Shown here piece by piece: positions 1-9,900 of a stretch of DNA of 64,000 nt. The DNA comes from Cognatiyoonia sediminum (GTDB lineage: Bacteria; Pseudomonadota; Alphaproteobacteria; Rhodobacterales; Rhodobacteraceae). The translations under genes and the position numbers were made by a program. The stretch is from NCBI RefSeq assembly GCF_900129845.1, contig NZ_FQXB01000008.1, positions 45,330-109,329 of the forward strand, written 5' to 3'. Below the pieces are notes generated by a model. The model saw only the letters and a program-made list of their open reading frames with translations. It had not been told where the DNA came from and ran no database searches. Numbering within the stretch: the stretch's first letter is position 1; the number at the start of each line of letters is the position of its first letter.

Positions 1-834
1 TCCTACGAGTTTATGCGCGAGCTTGGTGTTCCAATGACCTCGCTGCCGCCATCGGTTTTCTCGTTGGGCAAAGGCGTATCGCTCGCCGGTTCGGCCGCGA
101 TTATCGTCAGCCAGTCAGGGGCGAGCGATGATTTGGTGCGATCTGCGGTAGGTGCCAAGGGGGCAGGGGCCAAAGTTGTTGCTATAACGAACCAACCAGA
201 CAGCCCGGTCGAAGCCCAGTCCGATTGCATCGTTCCTATCGGAGCAGGGCCGGAAAAGGCCGTTCCAGCGACAAAAACAGTTTGCGGTTCCATTGGCGCG
301 GGGCAAGCGATCTTGTCAGCGATGTCATCTGACTTCCAAAACCGCGCTCACAGGGATGCTAAGAAGTTAGCGGGTCTTTCGACCCAATTTGAGCAAGCTA
401 ACAGACTGCAATCAGCTCTTCTGAGAGCGCGCCATGTTTACGTTATTGGCCGAGACACAGGCTACGGTGCGGCGATTGAAACAGCGTTAAAGCTGAAAGA
501 ATGCGTTGCGATCCACGCGGAAGCTTATTCTGCTTCGGAAGTTCTGCATGGACCTTTGCAGCTCGCCACCAATCCGTTGATGGTTCTGATCCTCGATACA
601 GGAACAGCTGAAACCCAAGACAGTTTGGACCAAGCGGAAGCGCGGTTTGAAAAAGAAGATTGCGACGTCGTTCGCATTCGCGTTTCCGACTTTGGCATAG
701 ATTTAGAAACTCCTGCGGCATCAGCTGCTCTTTTGCTCGCTGCGGTTTATCCGATCATCCTCAATACAGCTTTGGCGCTTGGGTACGACCCAGACACGCC
801 TGCAACACTATCGAAAGTTACGCAAACTACATGA
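1..834 (+). CDS. SIS-domain sugar-phosphate isomerase/deaminase, 5' truncated by window edge
   Basis: The frame is open from the first base, so the N-terminus lies outside the window; 277 residues are visible. The visible part starts inside a first SIS fold with the phosphosugar loop SQSGASDD and the later PATKT stretch, then a second SIS half beginning VIGRDTGYGAAIE. This two-SIS layout is that of the GlmS-isomerase/NagB-II group, cytoplasmic enzymes that deaminate or isomerise glucosamine-6-P or galactosamine-6-P. It is the first visible gene of an amino-sugar operon; its TGA overlaps the next ATG (ATGA at 831-834), which suggests translational coupling. The exact substrate cannot be read from the sequence; the neighbouring AgaS-like gene makes a glucosamine-6-P deaminase role plausible for this one. 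Confidence 0.85.
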   Translation, partial: SYEFMRELGVPMTSLPPSVFSLGKGVSLAGSAAIIVSQSGASDDLVRSAVGAKGAGAKVVAITNQPDSPVEAQSDCIVPIGAGPEKAVPATKTVCGSIGAGQAILSAMSSDFQNRAHRDAKKLAGLSTQFEQANRLQSALLRARHVYVIGRDTGYGAAIETALKLKECVAIHAEAYSASEVLHGPLQLATNPLMVLILDTGTAETQDSLDQAEARFEKEDCDVVRIRVSDFGIDLETPAASAALLLAAVYPIILNTALALGYDPDTPATLSKVTQTT

Positions 835-1883
835 CCCAAGACCTGTCAAATATCGCGACGTGGAAAGAGCTTCACCGACAACCCCAGATTTGGCGGTCAT
901 GGGGCAATCAACTGGATGTCGAAGGCATTCGAGCTTGGATTGCTGATCAGAGCTTTGATGAGGTATGGTTCTGTGGTGCTGGAACGAGCGCTTACATCGG
1001 TGACATCATCGCAGCCGAATTGAAGGGAACGCGATCTGTCCCGAGCACGGATTTGGTGCAAAGACCTGCGCATTACTTGAGTGGTGCGCGTCCGTTGGTC
1101 GTGAATTTTGGTCGCTCTGGAAACAGCAGCGAAAGCGTTGGAACGCTGGAGGCTTTGGCAGCTTTGACGCCAGAGGCCCCTCAGTTAAACATCACCTGTA
1201 ACGCCGAAAGCGCCCTTGCCACGGCTCAGACGACAGGCCCTCGAAAGACTATCATCTTGCCGGAGGAGACGCACGACACCGGTTTTGCGATGACATCGAG
1301 CTTTTCGACAATGTTGCTGACCGCGCTCGCCTTGTTTGATGCGCCTTGCGATGTGGCGGATCGACTAGCGCGGCTTGCGGATCAATTGGACGATCTGTTG
1401 CCACGGTTTGGCGGTACAAAGATGCCCGGCCGCGTTGTTTATGTCGGTGCCGGTCCTTTGACTTTCGCTGCGCGAGAAGCCGCGTTGAAGGTAACTGAGC
1501 TTTCTGCGGGCAAAATACCGGCGATTTGGGACAGCACATTGGGGTTCCGTCATGGGCCAAAGTCGTTCGTTGATGGCGAAACGGCTATTACTATTTTCAC
1601 CAGCCCCGATACGCCCGCAAATGATTACGATGCGGACCTTGCGAGCGAGCTTCGACAGCAATTTCCGAACGCGCAAGTTGAGACGATCGGACCCGGCGGA
1701 GACATTGATGTGCCCATGCCCTTTGGCATGCATTGGGCTGCTGCGATTTGTGTCGCAGCTGCACAAGTGCGTAGCGTGGAATGGTCAGCGCAGCTTGGGA
1801 TGAATGTGGACGATCCATTCGCTGGTCAAAACACGCTCAGCCGTGTGGTCAGCGGCGTCAAACTCTATGCGGTGGCGTCATGA
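831..1883 (+). CDS. agaS: AgaS-like SIS protein (galactosamine-6-P deaminase/ketose-aldose isomerase family)
   Basis: 350 residues starting at the ATG that overlaps the upstream stop; an upstream in-frame extension to 660 would run far into the preceding gene and is not needed. Two SIS halves are visible: FCGAGTSAYIGD with NFGRSGNSSES near residues 45-105, and YVGAGPLTFAAREAALK near residue 205, followed by a FRHGPKS segment typical of AgaS/GlmS relatives. AgaS proteins convert galactosamine-6-P to tagatose-6-P plus ammonia in the cytoplasm. Location between another SIS gene and a ROK sugar kinase, with a NagA-type deacetylase two genes on, supports an amino-sugar pathway. Assignment to AgaS rather than another SIS isomerase is from the N-terminal WKELHRQPQIWRSWG pattern and from context. 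Confidence 0.75.
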   Translation: MTQDLSNIATWKELHRQPQIWRSWGNQLDVEGIRAWIADQSFDEVWFCGAGTSAYIGDIIAAELKGTRSVPSTDLVQRPAHYLSGARPLVVNFGRSGNSSESVGTLEALAALTPEAPQLNITCNAESALATAQTTGPRKTIILPEETHDTGFAMTSSFSTMLLTALALFDAPCDVADRLARLADQLDDLLPRFGGTKMPGRVVYVGAGPLTFAAREAALKVTELSAGKIPAIWDSTLGFRHGPKSFVDGETAITIFTSPDTPANDYDADLASELRQQFPNAQVETIGPGGDIDVPMPFGMHWAAAICVAAAQVRSVEWSAQLGMNVDDPFAGQNTLSRVVSGVKLYAVAS

Positions 1884-2785
1884 CGGTTGCTGGTCTCGAT
1901 ATTGGTGGCACCAAGATCGAGGTGCAGATCTTTGATGAGGATTGGAATGAAGTCGCGCGCAACCGATGTGCGACACCCGAGGGCTATGAGGACCTAGTTG
2001 GCGATATTGCGTCACAGATCCGCTGGGCGACAGAGGAAGCTGGCGGCCTCGACGCAATCGGTGTAGGAACCGCAGGTTTGGTGAACCCACGCACAGGTCT
2101 CGCTTTGACGGCAAACTTACCTGCAACGGATCATCCCCTGCCAGCAGACATTGAAAAGGCCATTGGACGACCGATCACTTTCGTAAATGATTGTCGTGCT
2201 TTGGCACTTTCTGAGGCCGTGTTCGGAGCGGGACGCGGCCGTCGTACGGTTATGGGGCTGATTATTGGGACAGGCATCGGTGGCGGTATCGCGATTGATG
2301 GCGCTCTGATACCGGGGCCAACCGCGACGGGCGGGGAGTTTGGGCATTTTGCAGCACCTGCGCAACTTGTCGCAAAACATAGCCTCCCCGTTGTCCAGTG
2401 TGGCTGCGGGCGCATGGGGTGCATCGAAACCTATGTTGCTGGTCCGGGGCTCGAACGGCTTGCGAAACACCTGACAGGACAATCGCTAACGGCGCCAGAA
2501 ATCGCGGACCGGCGCCATGTCGTCATGGCAGAAGTCTGGTCGCTATGGTGTGAATTGGCAGCAGAGATGCTTCACACTCTGACGTTGACGGTTGATCCAG
2601 ATGTCATCGTTTTCGGCGGTGGCCTTAGCAAAGTTCCTGGCGTCATCGATGATCTGACTGCGGCGGCGGCGTCTAGCCAAATTCCCGGTTTCGCGCCCGC
2701 CCAACTAGTCTTGGCACAAGGCGGGGATTCAAGTGGTGCGAGAGGTGCGGCTTACGCTGCATGGACGGAGCAGCAAGATGGTTGA
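1880..2785 (+). CDS. ROK-family amino-sugar kinase
   Basis: 301 residues; the ATG at 1880 overlaps the upstream TGA by the ATGA arrangement and begins directly with the ATP-binding LDIGGTKIE motif, so the longer frame from 1781 is rejected. ROK hallmarks are all present: second phosphate loop GTGIGGGIAIDG (about residues 135-146), GGEFGH and the zinc-binding CGCGRMGCIE segment near residues 175-182. ROK kinases phosphorylate free hexoses or N-acetylhexosamines at C6 using ATP in the cytoplasm. In this operon it would supply GalNAc-6-P or GlcNAc-6-P to the deacetylase downstream, which implies uptake of the free sugar by a non-PTS transporter lying outside the window. Confidence 0.85.
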   Translation: MTVAGLDIGGTKIEVQIFDEDWNEVARNRCATPEGYEDLVGDIASQIRWATEEAGGLDAIGVGTAGLVNPRTGLALTANLPATDHPLPADIEKAIGRPITFVNDCRALALSEAVFGAGRGRRTVMGLIIGTGIGGGIAIDGALIPGPTATGGEFGHFAAPAQLVAKHSLPVVQCGCGRMGCIETYVAGPGLERLAKHLTGQSLTAPEIADRRHVVMAEVWSLWCELAAEMLHTLTLTVDPDVIVFGGGLSKVPGVIDDLTAAAASSQIPGFAPAQLVLAQGGDSSGARGAAYAAWTEQQDG

Positions 2786-4007
2786 AGTGCTTCGAGACAT
2801 CATTGCCCGTAATCGGGCAGGGGAGGTGATTGCCGTCCCGTCAGTTTGTTCTGCGCATCCAGATGTCTTGCGGGCGTCGTTGGGCTTGGCGAAACGTTTG
2901 GGGCAACCCGTCGTGATCGAAGCAACGTCCAATCAGGTCAATCAGGACGGTGGCTACATGGGGATGACGCCGGCTGATTTTGTCGCATATGTCCATGGAT
3001 TTGCGGATGAGGTCGGTACGGACCGGCACGCGATCATCTTTGGCGGCGATCACTTGGGCACGCAGGCGTGGCGCGACCAGGCCGCAGAGGCTGCAATGGA
3101 AAAAGCGAAGGTTCTTGTCGCGGACTACGTTGCAGCGGGCTTTGAGAAAATCCACCTTGATTGCTCAGAAGGGTGCGCTGGCGAAGCCGCTCAATTGACG
3201 GATGAGATCACGGCTGATCGGTCCGCAGTTTTGGCCAAAATCTCTGCAAAGCAAGCCGATGATCTCTTGTTTGTGGTGGGCACTGAAGTCCCGCCGCCGG
3301 GCGGGGCGAGGCTGGACGAAGACGGAGTTTTTCCTCCAACCGACCCAAATGCTGCACGGGATACGCTTGCGGCGCATGAGGCAACCTTTGGATCGTTGGC
3401 AAGCAATATAGGTGGTTTGGTGGTCCAGCCCGGTGTCGAATTTAGCCCGACGGCGGTTCATCACATGCCCGTAGACAGAGATCCGCACATATTGGCAGCA
3501 CTGTCCGATCGTCCCACTATCTGTTTGGAAGCGCATTCGACCGACTATCAAGTTGATGCGGTCTATCCGCGATTGGCAGAGCTTGGGTTTGCATTCCAAA
3601 AGGTTGGACCGGCGCTGACATTCTCCTATCGCGAAGCGCTGTATGCCTTGGATCAAATTCGATCCGATGCAGGACAGCTGGAAGCGGCAATGGAACAGGA
3701 AATGCTGCGGCAACCTAAATATTGGCAGGGGCATTACAGCGGCTCGCCCGAAGAACTTCGCGAGCAGCGGCATTCCGGTTTGGCTGATCGTATTCGCTAC
3801 TATTGGCCGACCCAAGGAGCCCAAGACGCCGTTGCGGCTTTGTTGGAAGATTGCGGCAACGGGCTTTCGGATGCGCAGCTGAGCAACGTTTTCGACGACA
3901 AAACGTTGGAGCGGGCGGAAAACCTTTGTGGTGCGCAAGCACGGCGTCTAATTGACGCGCACATTGAACTGGCCCTCGAGCCCTATTTCTTTCTGGAAAC
4001 GCCATGA
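2778..4007 (+). CDS. GatZ/KbaZ-family protein (tagatose-bisphosphate aldolase subunit or tagatose-6-P 4-epimerase)
   Basis: 409 residues from the ATG at 2778, which overlaps the kinase stop by 8 bp. The start AVPSVCSAHPDVLRASL, the IFGGDHLG segment (about residues 90-100) and HLDCSEGC match the GatZ/KbaZ (AgaZ) family. In enterobacteria these act as the non-catalytic chaperone subunit of the class II aldolase KbaY/GatY; in Agrobacterium a family member was shown to be a tagatose-6-P 4-epimerase. No KbaY/GatY partner or tagatose-6-P kinase is seen in the visible operon, so a direct tagatose-6-P to fructose-6-P step is the better guess. That choice is inference; the partner could lie left of the window. 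Confidence 0.8.
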   Translation: MVEVLRDIIARNRAGEVIAVPSVCSAHPDVLRASLGLAKRLGQPVVIEATSNQVNQDGGYMGMTPADFVAYVHGFADEVGTDRHAIIFGGDHLGTQAWRDQAAEAAMEKAKVLVADYVAAGFEKIHLDCSEGCAGEAAQLTDEITADRSAVLAKISAKQADDLLFVVGTEVPPPGGARLDEDGVFPPTDPNAARDTLAAHEATFGSLASNIGGLVVQPGVEFSPTAVHHMPVDRDPHILAALSDRPTICLEAHSTDYQVDAVYPRLAELGFAFQKVGPALTFSYREALYALDQIRSDAGQLEAAMEQEMLRQPKYWQGHYSGSPEELREQRHSGLADRIRYYWPTQGAQDAVAALLEDCGNGLSDAQLSNVFDDKTLERAENLCGAQARRLIDAHIELALEPYFFLETP

Positions 4008-5131
4008 ATACGCGGTGGATCACATTTCAGCATGTCTTTGACGGTGAACGGGTTCACGATAGCGCATCGGTGCGGATTGAAGATGGGCACATCGCGGAGT
4101 TGGATTTTGGCGTAAGAACCGACCTAAGCCATTCTGGCTACCTTGTTCCGGGCTACCTTGACCTACAAGTCAACGGTGGCGGAGGCGTTCAATTGAATGC
4201 GACGCCTACGGTTGATGCCATGGCGCAGATCGCAGAGGCTCATCGCTGCTTTGGAACCGTTGGGATTCTTCCGACCGTTATCACTGATGCACCGGAAGTG
4301 CTTGAGAAGGCGGCGACTGCGGCGCTGTCGGCCAAAGGTCGGACCGGGATTTTGGGGATTCATATTGAAGGTCCACACTTGTCGAGGAATCGTCGCGGCA
4401 CACACAAGAGCGACTTTATTCGCCGTTTTGCCCCCCGCACACTGGAGATCGTTGAAAATCTGCGCGCCGCAGGCGTGACGGTGATGATCACTGTCGCTCC
4501 AGAAGAAATGGATTTTGCTGACATTGCCAAGTTATCGGCGATGGGCGCTATTGTGTCCGTGGGCCATACCGATGCGAGCGCTGATCAGATTGAAACCGCG
4601 GTCGCTGCTGGGGCGTGTTGCGCGACCCATTTGTTCAACGCCATGTCACCAATGACCAGTCGCGAGCCAGGAGCGGTTGGCGCTGTTCTGCATAGCGGCA
4701 TTCACTTTGGGATCATTTGCGATGGATTCCATGTGGACGATCGCATGATCTCGCTCGCGCTACGTGCAGGATCCAATCCAGATGCAGCCTTCCTGGTCTC
4801 TGACTCAATGGCAACTGTTGGGGGCCCCGATTGCTTTGAACTCTATGGTCAGGTGGTACGATTGGAAAACGGTCGCTTGATCAACGGTGAAGGCAATTTG
4901 GCTGGGGCACATATCACCCAAGCTCAAGGGGTCAAACGGCTCGTGCAAGAGATCGGTGTTCCGCATGAGCGGGCCTTCAAGATGGCGACAACGGTTCCTG
5001 CAACGGTAATTGGACGGCCAGACCTCGCGACATTGGTGGGTCGCTCGATTTGCGACGTTTTGGTTTTGAACGAAACTCTGGACGTCACAGACAACGCCGT
5101 TCTTGCGCCGCAATTTGATGCCGCGGAATAA
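4004..5131 (+). CDS. nagA: N-acetylhexosamine-6-phosphate deacetylase (NagA/AgaA family)
   Basis: 375 residues, normal family length. ATG overlaps the upstream TGA (ATGA). The amidohydrolase features are visible: PGYLDLQVNGGGGV near residue 47-60 (NagA enzymes usually have HxN/HGxxG or this Q-containing variant at metal site 1), GIHIEGPHLS with the metal-binding Glu near residue 125, VGHTDAS (His), CCATHLFNAMSPM (His) and a catalytic Asp in FLVSDSM. It hydrolyses GlcNAc-6-P or GalNAc-6-P to the amine and acetate in the cytoplasm. With an AgaS-like isomerase in the same operon it could equally be called agaA; the sequence alone does not separate the two substrates. Confidence 0.88.
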   Translation: MNTRWITFQHVFDGERVHDSASVRIEDGHIAELDFGVRTDLSHSGYLVPGYLDLQVNGGGGVQLNATPTVDAMAQIAEAHRCFGTVGILPTVITDAPEVLEKAATAALSAKGRTGILGIHIEGPHLSRNRRGTHKSDFIRRFAPRTLEIVENLRAAGVTVMITVAPEEMDFADIAKLSAMGAIVSVGHTDASADQIETAVAAGACCATHLFNAMSPMTSREPGAVGAVLHSGIHFGIICDGFHVDDRMISLALRAGSNPDAAFLVSDSMATVGGPDCFELYGQVVRLENGRLINGEGNLAGAHITQAQGVKRLVQEIGVPHERAFKMATTVPATVIGRPDLATLVGRSICDVLVLNETLDVTDNAVLAPQFDAAE

Positions 5132-5849
5132 AATCCCGAACTTTGAAGTCTGCGTTGACTCAGCTCAAGGCATAGAAGCATGTGTCGGCTTAGTCGATCG
5201 GATAGAGCTGTGTTCCGCGCTCGACATCGGGGGGCTGACCCCAAGTGCCGGTTTGATGGAATGTGCGAAGGCAAGTGGGTTAGAAACCCATGTCCTTATC
5301 CGTCCCGCGGGCGGTGATTTCTTTATGACGAGATCGGACCTCGATGTTGCGTTGGCTGACATTGAGCAGGTGAAGAAAATTGGTTTGGACGGTGTTGTTA
5401 TTGGTGCGGCAATAGATGGGCACTTAGACACGGAAGTGCTTCGGGAAATGGCAGCGGCCTCAGCGGGCCTTAAATTGACACTGCACCGTGCGTTTGACGT
5501 TGTCGAGAACCAAGCGAAGGCGCTTGAAGATGCCATAACTCATGGTTTTCAAAGGGTTCTGACCTCAGGCGGGGCCAGTAGCGCACCGCTCGCCTTGAAA
5601 AGGTTGGCTGAACTCGTCGAGCAATCGAACGCGCGGATCGAAATTATGGCAGGTGGCGGCATAACGCTTGAGAACGTCGACGAACTCCTTTCCCAAACGG
5701 GTGTCCATGCGATTCATTCATCCTGTTCCAGTGAAAGAACGTTGGCAGACCCCTTGGCTCAAAAGGGATTTGGAGAGGTTGCTCGCTTAACTGACATTGA
5801 GAAAGTGCGAGAAATGCGCGACCGGATCTTGAGTATGTTCCCGAGCTAA
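5118..5849 (+). CDS. cutC: CutC-family TIM-barrel protein
   Basis: 243 residues from the ATG at 5118, which overlaps the nagA stop by 14 bp; a TTG at 5103 is an alternative start. The family signature is clear: FEVCVDSAQG at the N-terminus, RIELCSALDIGGLTPS, HVLIRPAGGDF, LTLHRAFD, VLTSGG and IMAGGGI in the order seen in CutC proteins. CutC was named from copper-sensitive mutants but its biochemical activity is unsettled. Here it is the last gene of an amino-sugar operon and overlaps the deacetylase gene, so it is probably translated with it; this context suggests a metabolic rather than a copper role, which is inference. Confidence 0.88.
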   Translation: MPRNKIPNFEVCVDSAQGIEACVGLVDRIELCSALDIGGLTPSAGLMECAKASGLETHVLIRPAGGDFFMTRSDLDVALADIEQVKKIGLDGVVIGAAIDGHLDTEVLREMAAASAGLKLTLHRAFDVVENQAKALEDAITHGFQRVLTSGGASSAPLALKRLAELVEQSNARIEIMAGGGITLENVDELLSQTGVHAIHSSCSSERTLADPLAQKGFGEVARLTDIEKVREMRDRILSMFPS

Positions 5850-6157
5850 TTTTGCACCCTTCAATAGGGCCTCCCGATCGCACAATCTATTGCTCTATAG
5901 CTGTCGCAACAGGATCCTTAGAGTAGCAGGCAATCCTCTCGGAGAGAATTCCTGATGCGTCGAAATTCGTAAGGACGCATTGTTTCGATTCCAAAGTTTT
6001 TTGACCGGACGGCTCATAGAAAGGGCTCAGCCGTTCCTGAATCACGAATCCCCTTTGCCGGATTTGACAGTTTTAGTTGTTTTAAGGGGCACGCATTGAG
6101 ATAGACGCGATGCGGACAGCTCGATAAGGTTCATCCAAGAGAAGCTTCGGAGGCAAT
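5850..6157. other. Intergenic region between cutC and the XRE-cupin gene
   Basis: About 308 bp with no convincing gene. No GC-rich hairpin followed by a T run is seen after cutC. A short inverted repeat CTCTC-G-GAGAG sits near 5936-5946; the loop is too small for a terminator and it could be part of an operator. Promoter elements for the regulator gene must lie here but are not distinct. Confidence 0.4.
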
Positions 6158-6784
6158 GTGGTCCAAAAACTCAACCAAGATCCGCATGCAACCCAACAAG
6201 CCCGTGAAAAGGTTCTTGAAGTTGCAATCGGGCGCGCTGTGCGCGGCCACCGCAAACAGCAAAACATGACTGTCTCCAACCTGTCTGATCTGACCGGTCT
6301 ATCGATTGGAATGTTGTCCAAAATCGAAAATGGAAACACTTCGCCATCCTTGTCTACAATGCAATCTCTCGCGAATGCACTTTCTGTCCCGTTAACGTCG
6401 TTTTTTCGTCAGTATGAGGAGCGGCGCGAAGCGGTTCATACAAAGGCTGGAGATGGTGTTGAAACCGAACGGGAGGGCACTCGAGCTGGTCATCAATACA
6501 AGCTGTTGGGGCATATCGGCAGCAACTCTAGCGGTGTCATCGTCGAACCGTATCTGATCGAATTGACGGCTGAGAGCGATACATTTGAAACGTTTCAACA
6601 CGACGGCATAGAAACGATCTATATGCTGGAAGGGGCGGTTGATTACAGACATGGCCCGAACATTTTTGAGCTTCGCCCCGGCGACACACTCTTTTTCGAC
6701 GCGGATTCACCCCATGGGCCGGAACGTTTGGTAAAACTGCCCGCCAAATATCTTGCTGTCATTAGCTATCCACAGAACCAGTGA
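6158..6784 (+). CDS. XRE-family regulator with C-terminal cupin sensor domain
   Basis: 208 residues with a GTG start at 6158 preceded by GGAGG at 6149-6153; an ATG two bases upstream is out of frame. Residues about 22-85 form a Cro/C1-type helix-turn-helix (VSNLSDLTGLSIGMLSKIEN, then TSPSLSTMQSLANAL), and residues about 130-205 a small cupin barrel ending in FELRPGDTLFFDADSPHG. Such HTH-cupin proteins bind DNA and sense a small metabolite in the barrel; many act on amine, amino-acid or sugar catabolism. It stands alone between the amino-sugar operon and the giant secreted protein; either could be a target, and the sequence does not say which. Confidence 0.88.
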   Translation: MVQKLNQDPHATQQAREKVLEVAIGRAVRGHRKQQNMTVSNLSDLTGLSIGMLSKIENGNTSPSLSTMQSLANALSVPLTSFFRQYEERREAVHTKAGDGVETEREGTRAGHQYKLLGHIGSNSSGVIVEPYLIELTAESDTFETFQHDGIETIYMLEGAVDYRHGPNIFELRPGDTLFFDADSPHGPERLVKLPAKYLAVISYPQNQ

Positions 6785-6970
6785 CAGATCTCCCAAATTC
6801 CTCGATCGCTTAACAACCTGAACTCTGAGCCAACAACGACGTTCAAAACAAATATTCCGCGTAATCAATCTTATGTTAAATCGCGGCCAAGGCGGGCAAT
6901 TTTGCTAAATTAACTTGCTTCACAATGCCATACATCGCAGGGTTGTCATGCAATTTTAGGTTTACTTGCT
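6785..6970. promoter_or_regulatory. AT-rich leader upstream of the giant repeat protein gene
   Basis: 186 bp, AT-rich in its second half, without a coding frame. It must hold the promoter of the 11.4-kb gene. No clear Shine-Dalgarno sequence precedes the ATG at 6971 (the bases just upstream are tttacttgct), which is notable for such a large gene and suggests weak or regulated initiation. Confidence 0.4.
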
Positions 6971-9900
6971 ATGGCAGACGGATCGATTAATTGGCTGACA
7001 AATCAGAGTCTTAAACAAGTCGATGTAAGTCAACTTGTTGAAGCAGCTCGAAGCGGTGCTGACGTTCCTGGCGTTACATTTGTAGATGTGTCAGGTATCG
7101 TTGCCTTTAGCGTCCCCGAAGGTTTCAACGTCAGTTGGCCACTGATCCTCGGAAATGACCTGATCCTCGTTCAGCCCGATGGTACATTGTTGGTTCTCGG
7201 CGACGCTATGGGTGAAAACCTTGTGCTACTTGTCGACGGCTTTCGCATTCCCGTCACGCGCTACAATGATCTCGCACTTCACGAAGAGACTTGGCAATCT
7301 TTAGACGATGTTGAGCAAGTCACGCTGTTGGAGCTTTCGGGTGGAACTCAAACAGGAATTGGCGGTTCTGGCGAGGAAGAAATCGTCACTGTCGGAGATC
7401 CTCTGGTCGGGCTTGCAATCAATCCGCTTTTGCCACCTGTTGACTACGAATTCCCGGAGTATGAACGTCGAGAGACCGGCAATGATGGCGGTATTGGCCC
7501 ACCTGATGTTGACTTTGACATTACTGGCGAAGCTGTTCTTGCCGAAACCGATGCAGCGCTGGTGTTCAGACCTGACGATTTCGTCGATATCGTCGCTGGT
7601 GGCTTTGAGGACGGCGAACGCATTACCGACGTTACCATTACGATCGAAAATCTACCGATAGGCACGACTTCAAATTTTGGAACATTTACCAATAGCAACG
7701 GATTGCTGACATTTGAGTTCAACGGGACCGTCGAAGAGTTTGCCAATCTAGAGATTTTGTTCCCTAAAGATTTCTCGACCGACAATCGGAACGACGGTCC
7801 AAACGGTACCGATATTTCTGGCGACCTCATCGTTTCGATTTCTGCGAATTCCAACTTTGGGCAAGGGACAAGCACCGATATCCCTTTGACGATAACAGTC
7901 GAAGGTGATGTGGAAATTCAGGGTTCCGGTGTCGTTGCGGATATTGAGACGGATGCCCCAATAGATATCAAAATTTCCGACGCTCTGAATCCCGTGGCAA
8001 CAGATGCTGATGGGAGTGAAAGTATCACAGGAGTCACGCTGACGTTGTTTCCTTTGCCGCCCGGGACTTTGATTTCTCTGACTGGCGCTGAGGCGGATTT
8101 TGCGGCTGTCGGTCCCAATTTTGTCTTTCAAGGATCATTGGCCGAATACGAAGAAATCGTCGTGCGCCTGCCCCGCGATTTCTCAACCGAGAACCCCCCG
8201 ACCCAGCTTGGCGGCACGCTGACGGCAGTCACCGATGAAAACGGAATGGCATCGCGCGATTTCACGATTGAGATCGAAGCGACACCCGACATTGTCATCA
8301 TCGCGGATAGTCCACTTATGGCAATGGAAGACACGGCCGGCCCAGACGGGAGCGGTGTGTTGATCGACCCGATGATCGATGTCCGTGTTGAAGATATCGA
8401 CGGGTCGGAAGACAACACCATCGTCTCCATCGAGTTTGCGAACCTGCCGCCCGGCACCACTTTTTCGCGTGGGATATTCCAAGAAGCCTCGGTCTTTTGG
8501 CGAGGCACGTTGGATGATGCCAACAATCTGACATTCCAACTGCCCGGCGACTTTTCGGGTTCGGTGTCTTGGACCATCCGCGCCACAAATTTGGAAGGTG
8601 AAGAAGATGCCAGCCAAGAGTTGGTGGTTACGCCGAAAGGCGATGTTGATATTGATGTCGATCCAATCGTTGTGGCCGAAACAGATGCGCCATTCACGAT
8701 CAATCCTTCCTCGGAATGGGTCGTTTCTATTAGTGACCTTGATCCCGGGCTTCCTCTGGAAGCACTGACGGAGGTGACTCTCACCCTCCGCGATCTCCCA
8801 CCAGGAGTGACCACAAGTGCTGCGTTCCCTGGTTTCCCAGACGGGACGCCCAGCATCACCTATGATCCGGTAAACGGGGGTGATTTCACATTCATCGGGA
8901 CAGGCGAACAGTATGAACAGCTGCGTATTGCATTCCCGCAAGACTTTTCCACAGCGGTTTTGGACGGGTCAGACAATCTGATCCAAGAGTCCATCGTTGG
9001 TGAGATTTCTGGCGTTTCGACCGAGGGCAGCAATGGCCCGGTGCCAGTCGAATTGATCATCACGCCCGAGGGCGACGTCGAAATCGACGTTTTGACGCCG
9101 GACAATCTTGAGGAAACGGACGCCGCGCTCACCTTCACTTTGGGCGACTATCTTGATCCCAAAGTGACCGATTTGGACTCTCTGCTAAGCGCCCCTGCCC
9201 CGCGGTATGAGATTTTTGAATCGCTTGAGCTCATCATAACTGGTTTGCCGAATGATCCTCTAGGTCGGTTTGATTTGGCAAGCTTCAGTGGGCTGCCAGC
9301 AGGCGCCTCGCTAACATATGACCCAAGCGGAACGGGACCGGGCACCCTCACCGCTACGTTCACAGGTCGCGATGCTGCTGATCTGTTCAGCGCTGTTACT
9401 GTGACCGTTCCACCGGATTTCTCGACCGCCAACCGCAGCGATCTCGCGCCCGGAGAAACTGCGCTTCCGATCCAGATCACGATCAATGTCGTCACAAACG
9501 AAGATCAGATTTCCGGTGACGATACCGCAATTGATGGCGAAGCCACAGCTACGGCCGAAGTGAACATTGATTTCACGCACGACATCAATTTGGATGTCGG
9601 CGATACGGTCATTGCCGACGAAGACGGTGGGATACCAAACGTCTCTGTCGGCGTGACGGTTGATCTCGGTCTATCGATTTCCGTCGATGATACCGACGAC
9701 TCCGAGGATCAAGAAAACACATCAGCGCCATTTGGGTCGCAGGTCATGATACAATTCAGCCAAGTGGTTGGAGGCTTGAGCGCCAATCGTGGTGCAGTCG
9801 ACCCTCTGACTGGTGAATGGACTGGCTCTGTCGATGACGCCAATAATTTACAACTGCGTTACCCGGGGGATTATTCCGGAACCACGCTTGCACAAGTCAC

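Noticed and set aside
3165..3938. Long minus-strand frame of 257 codons opposite the GatZ/KbaZ gene
   Set aside because: It is antisense to a gene with clear family motifs and its product has a random, Arg/Cys/Gln-rich composition.
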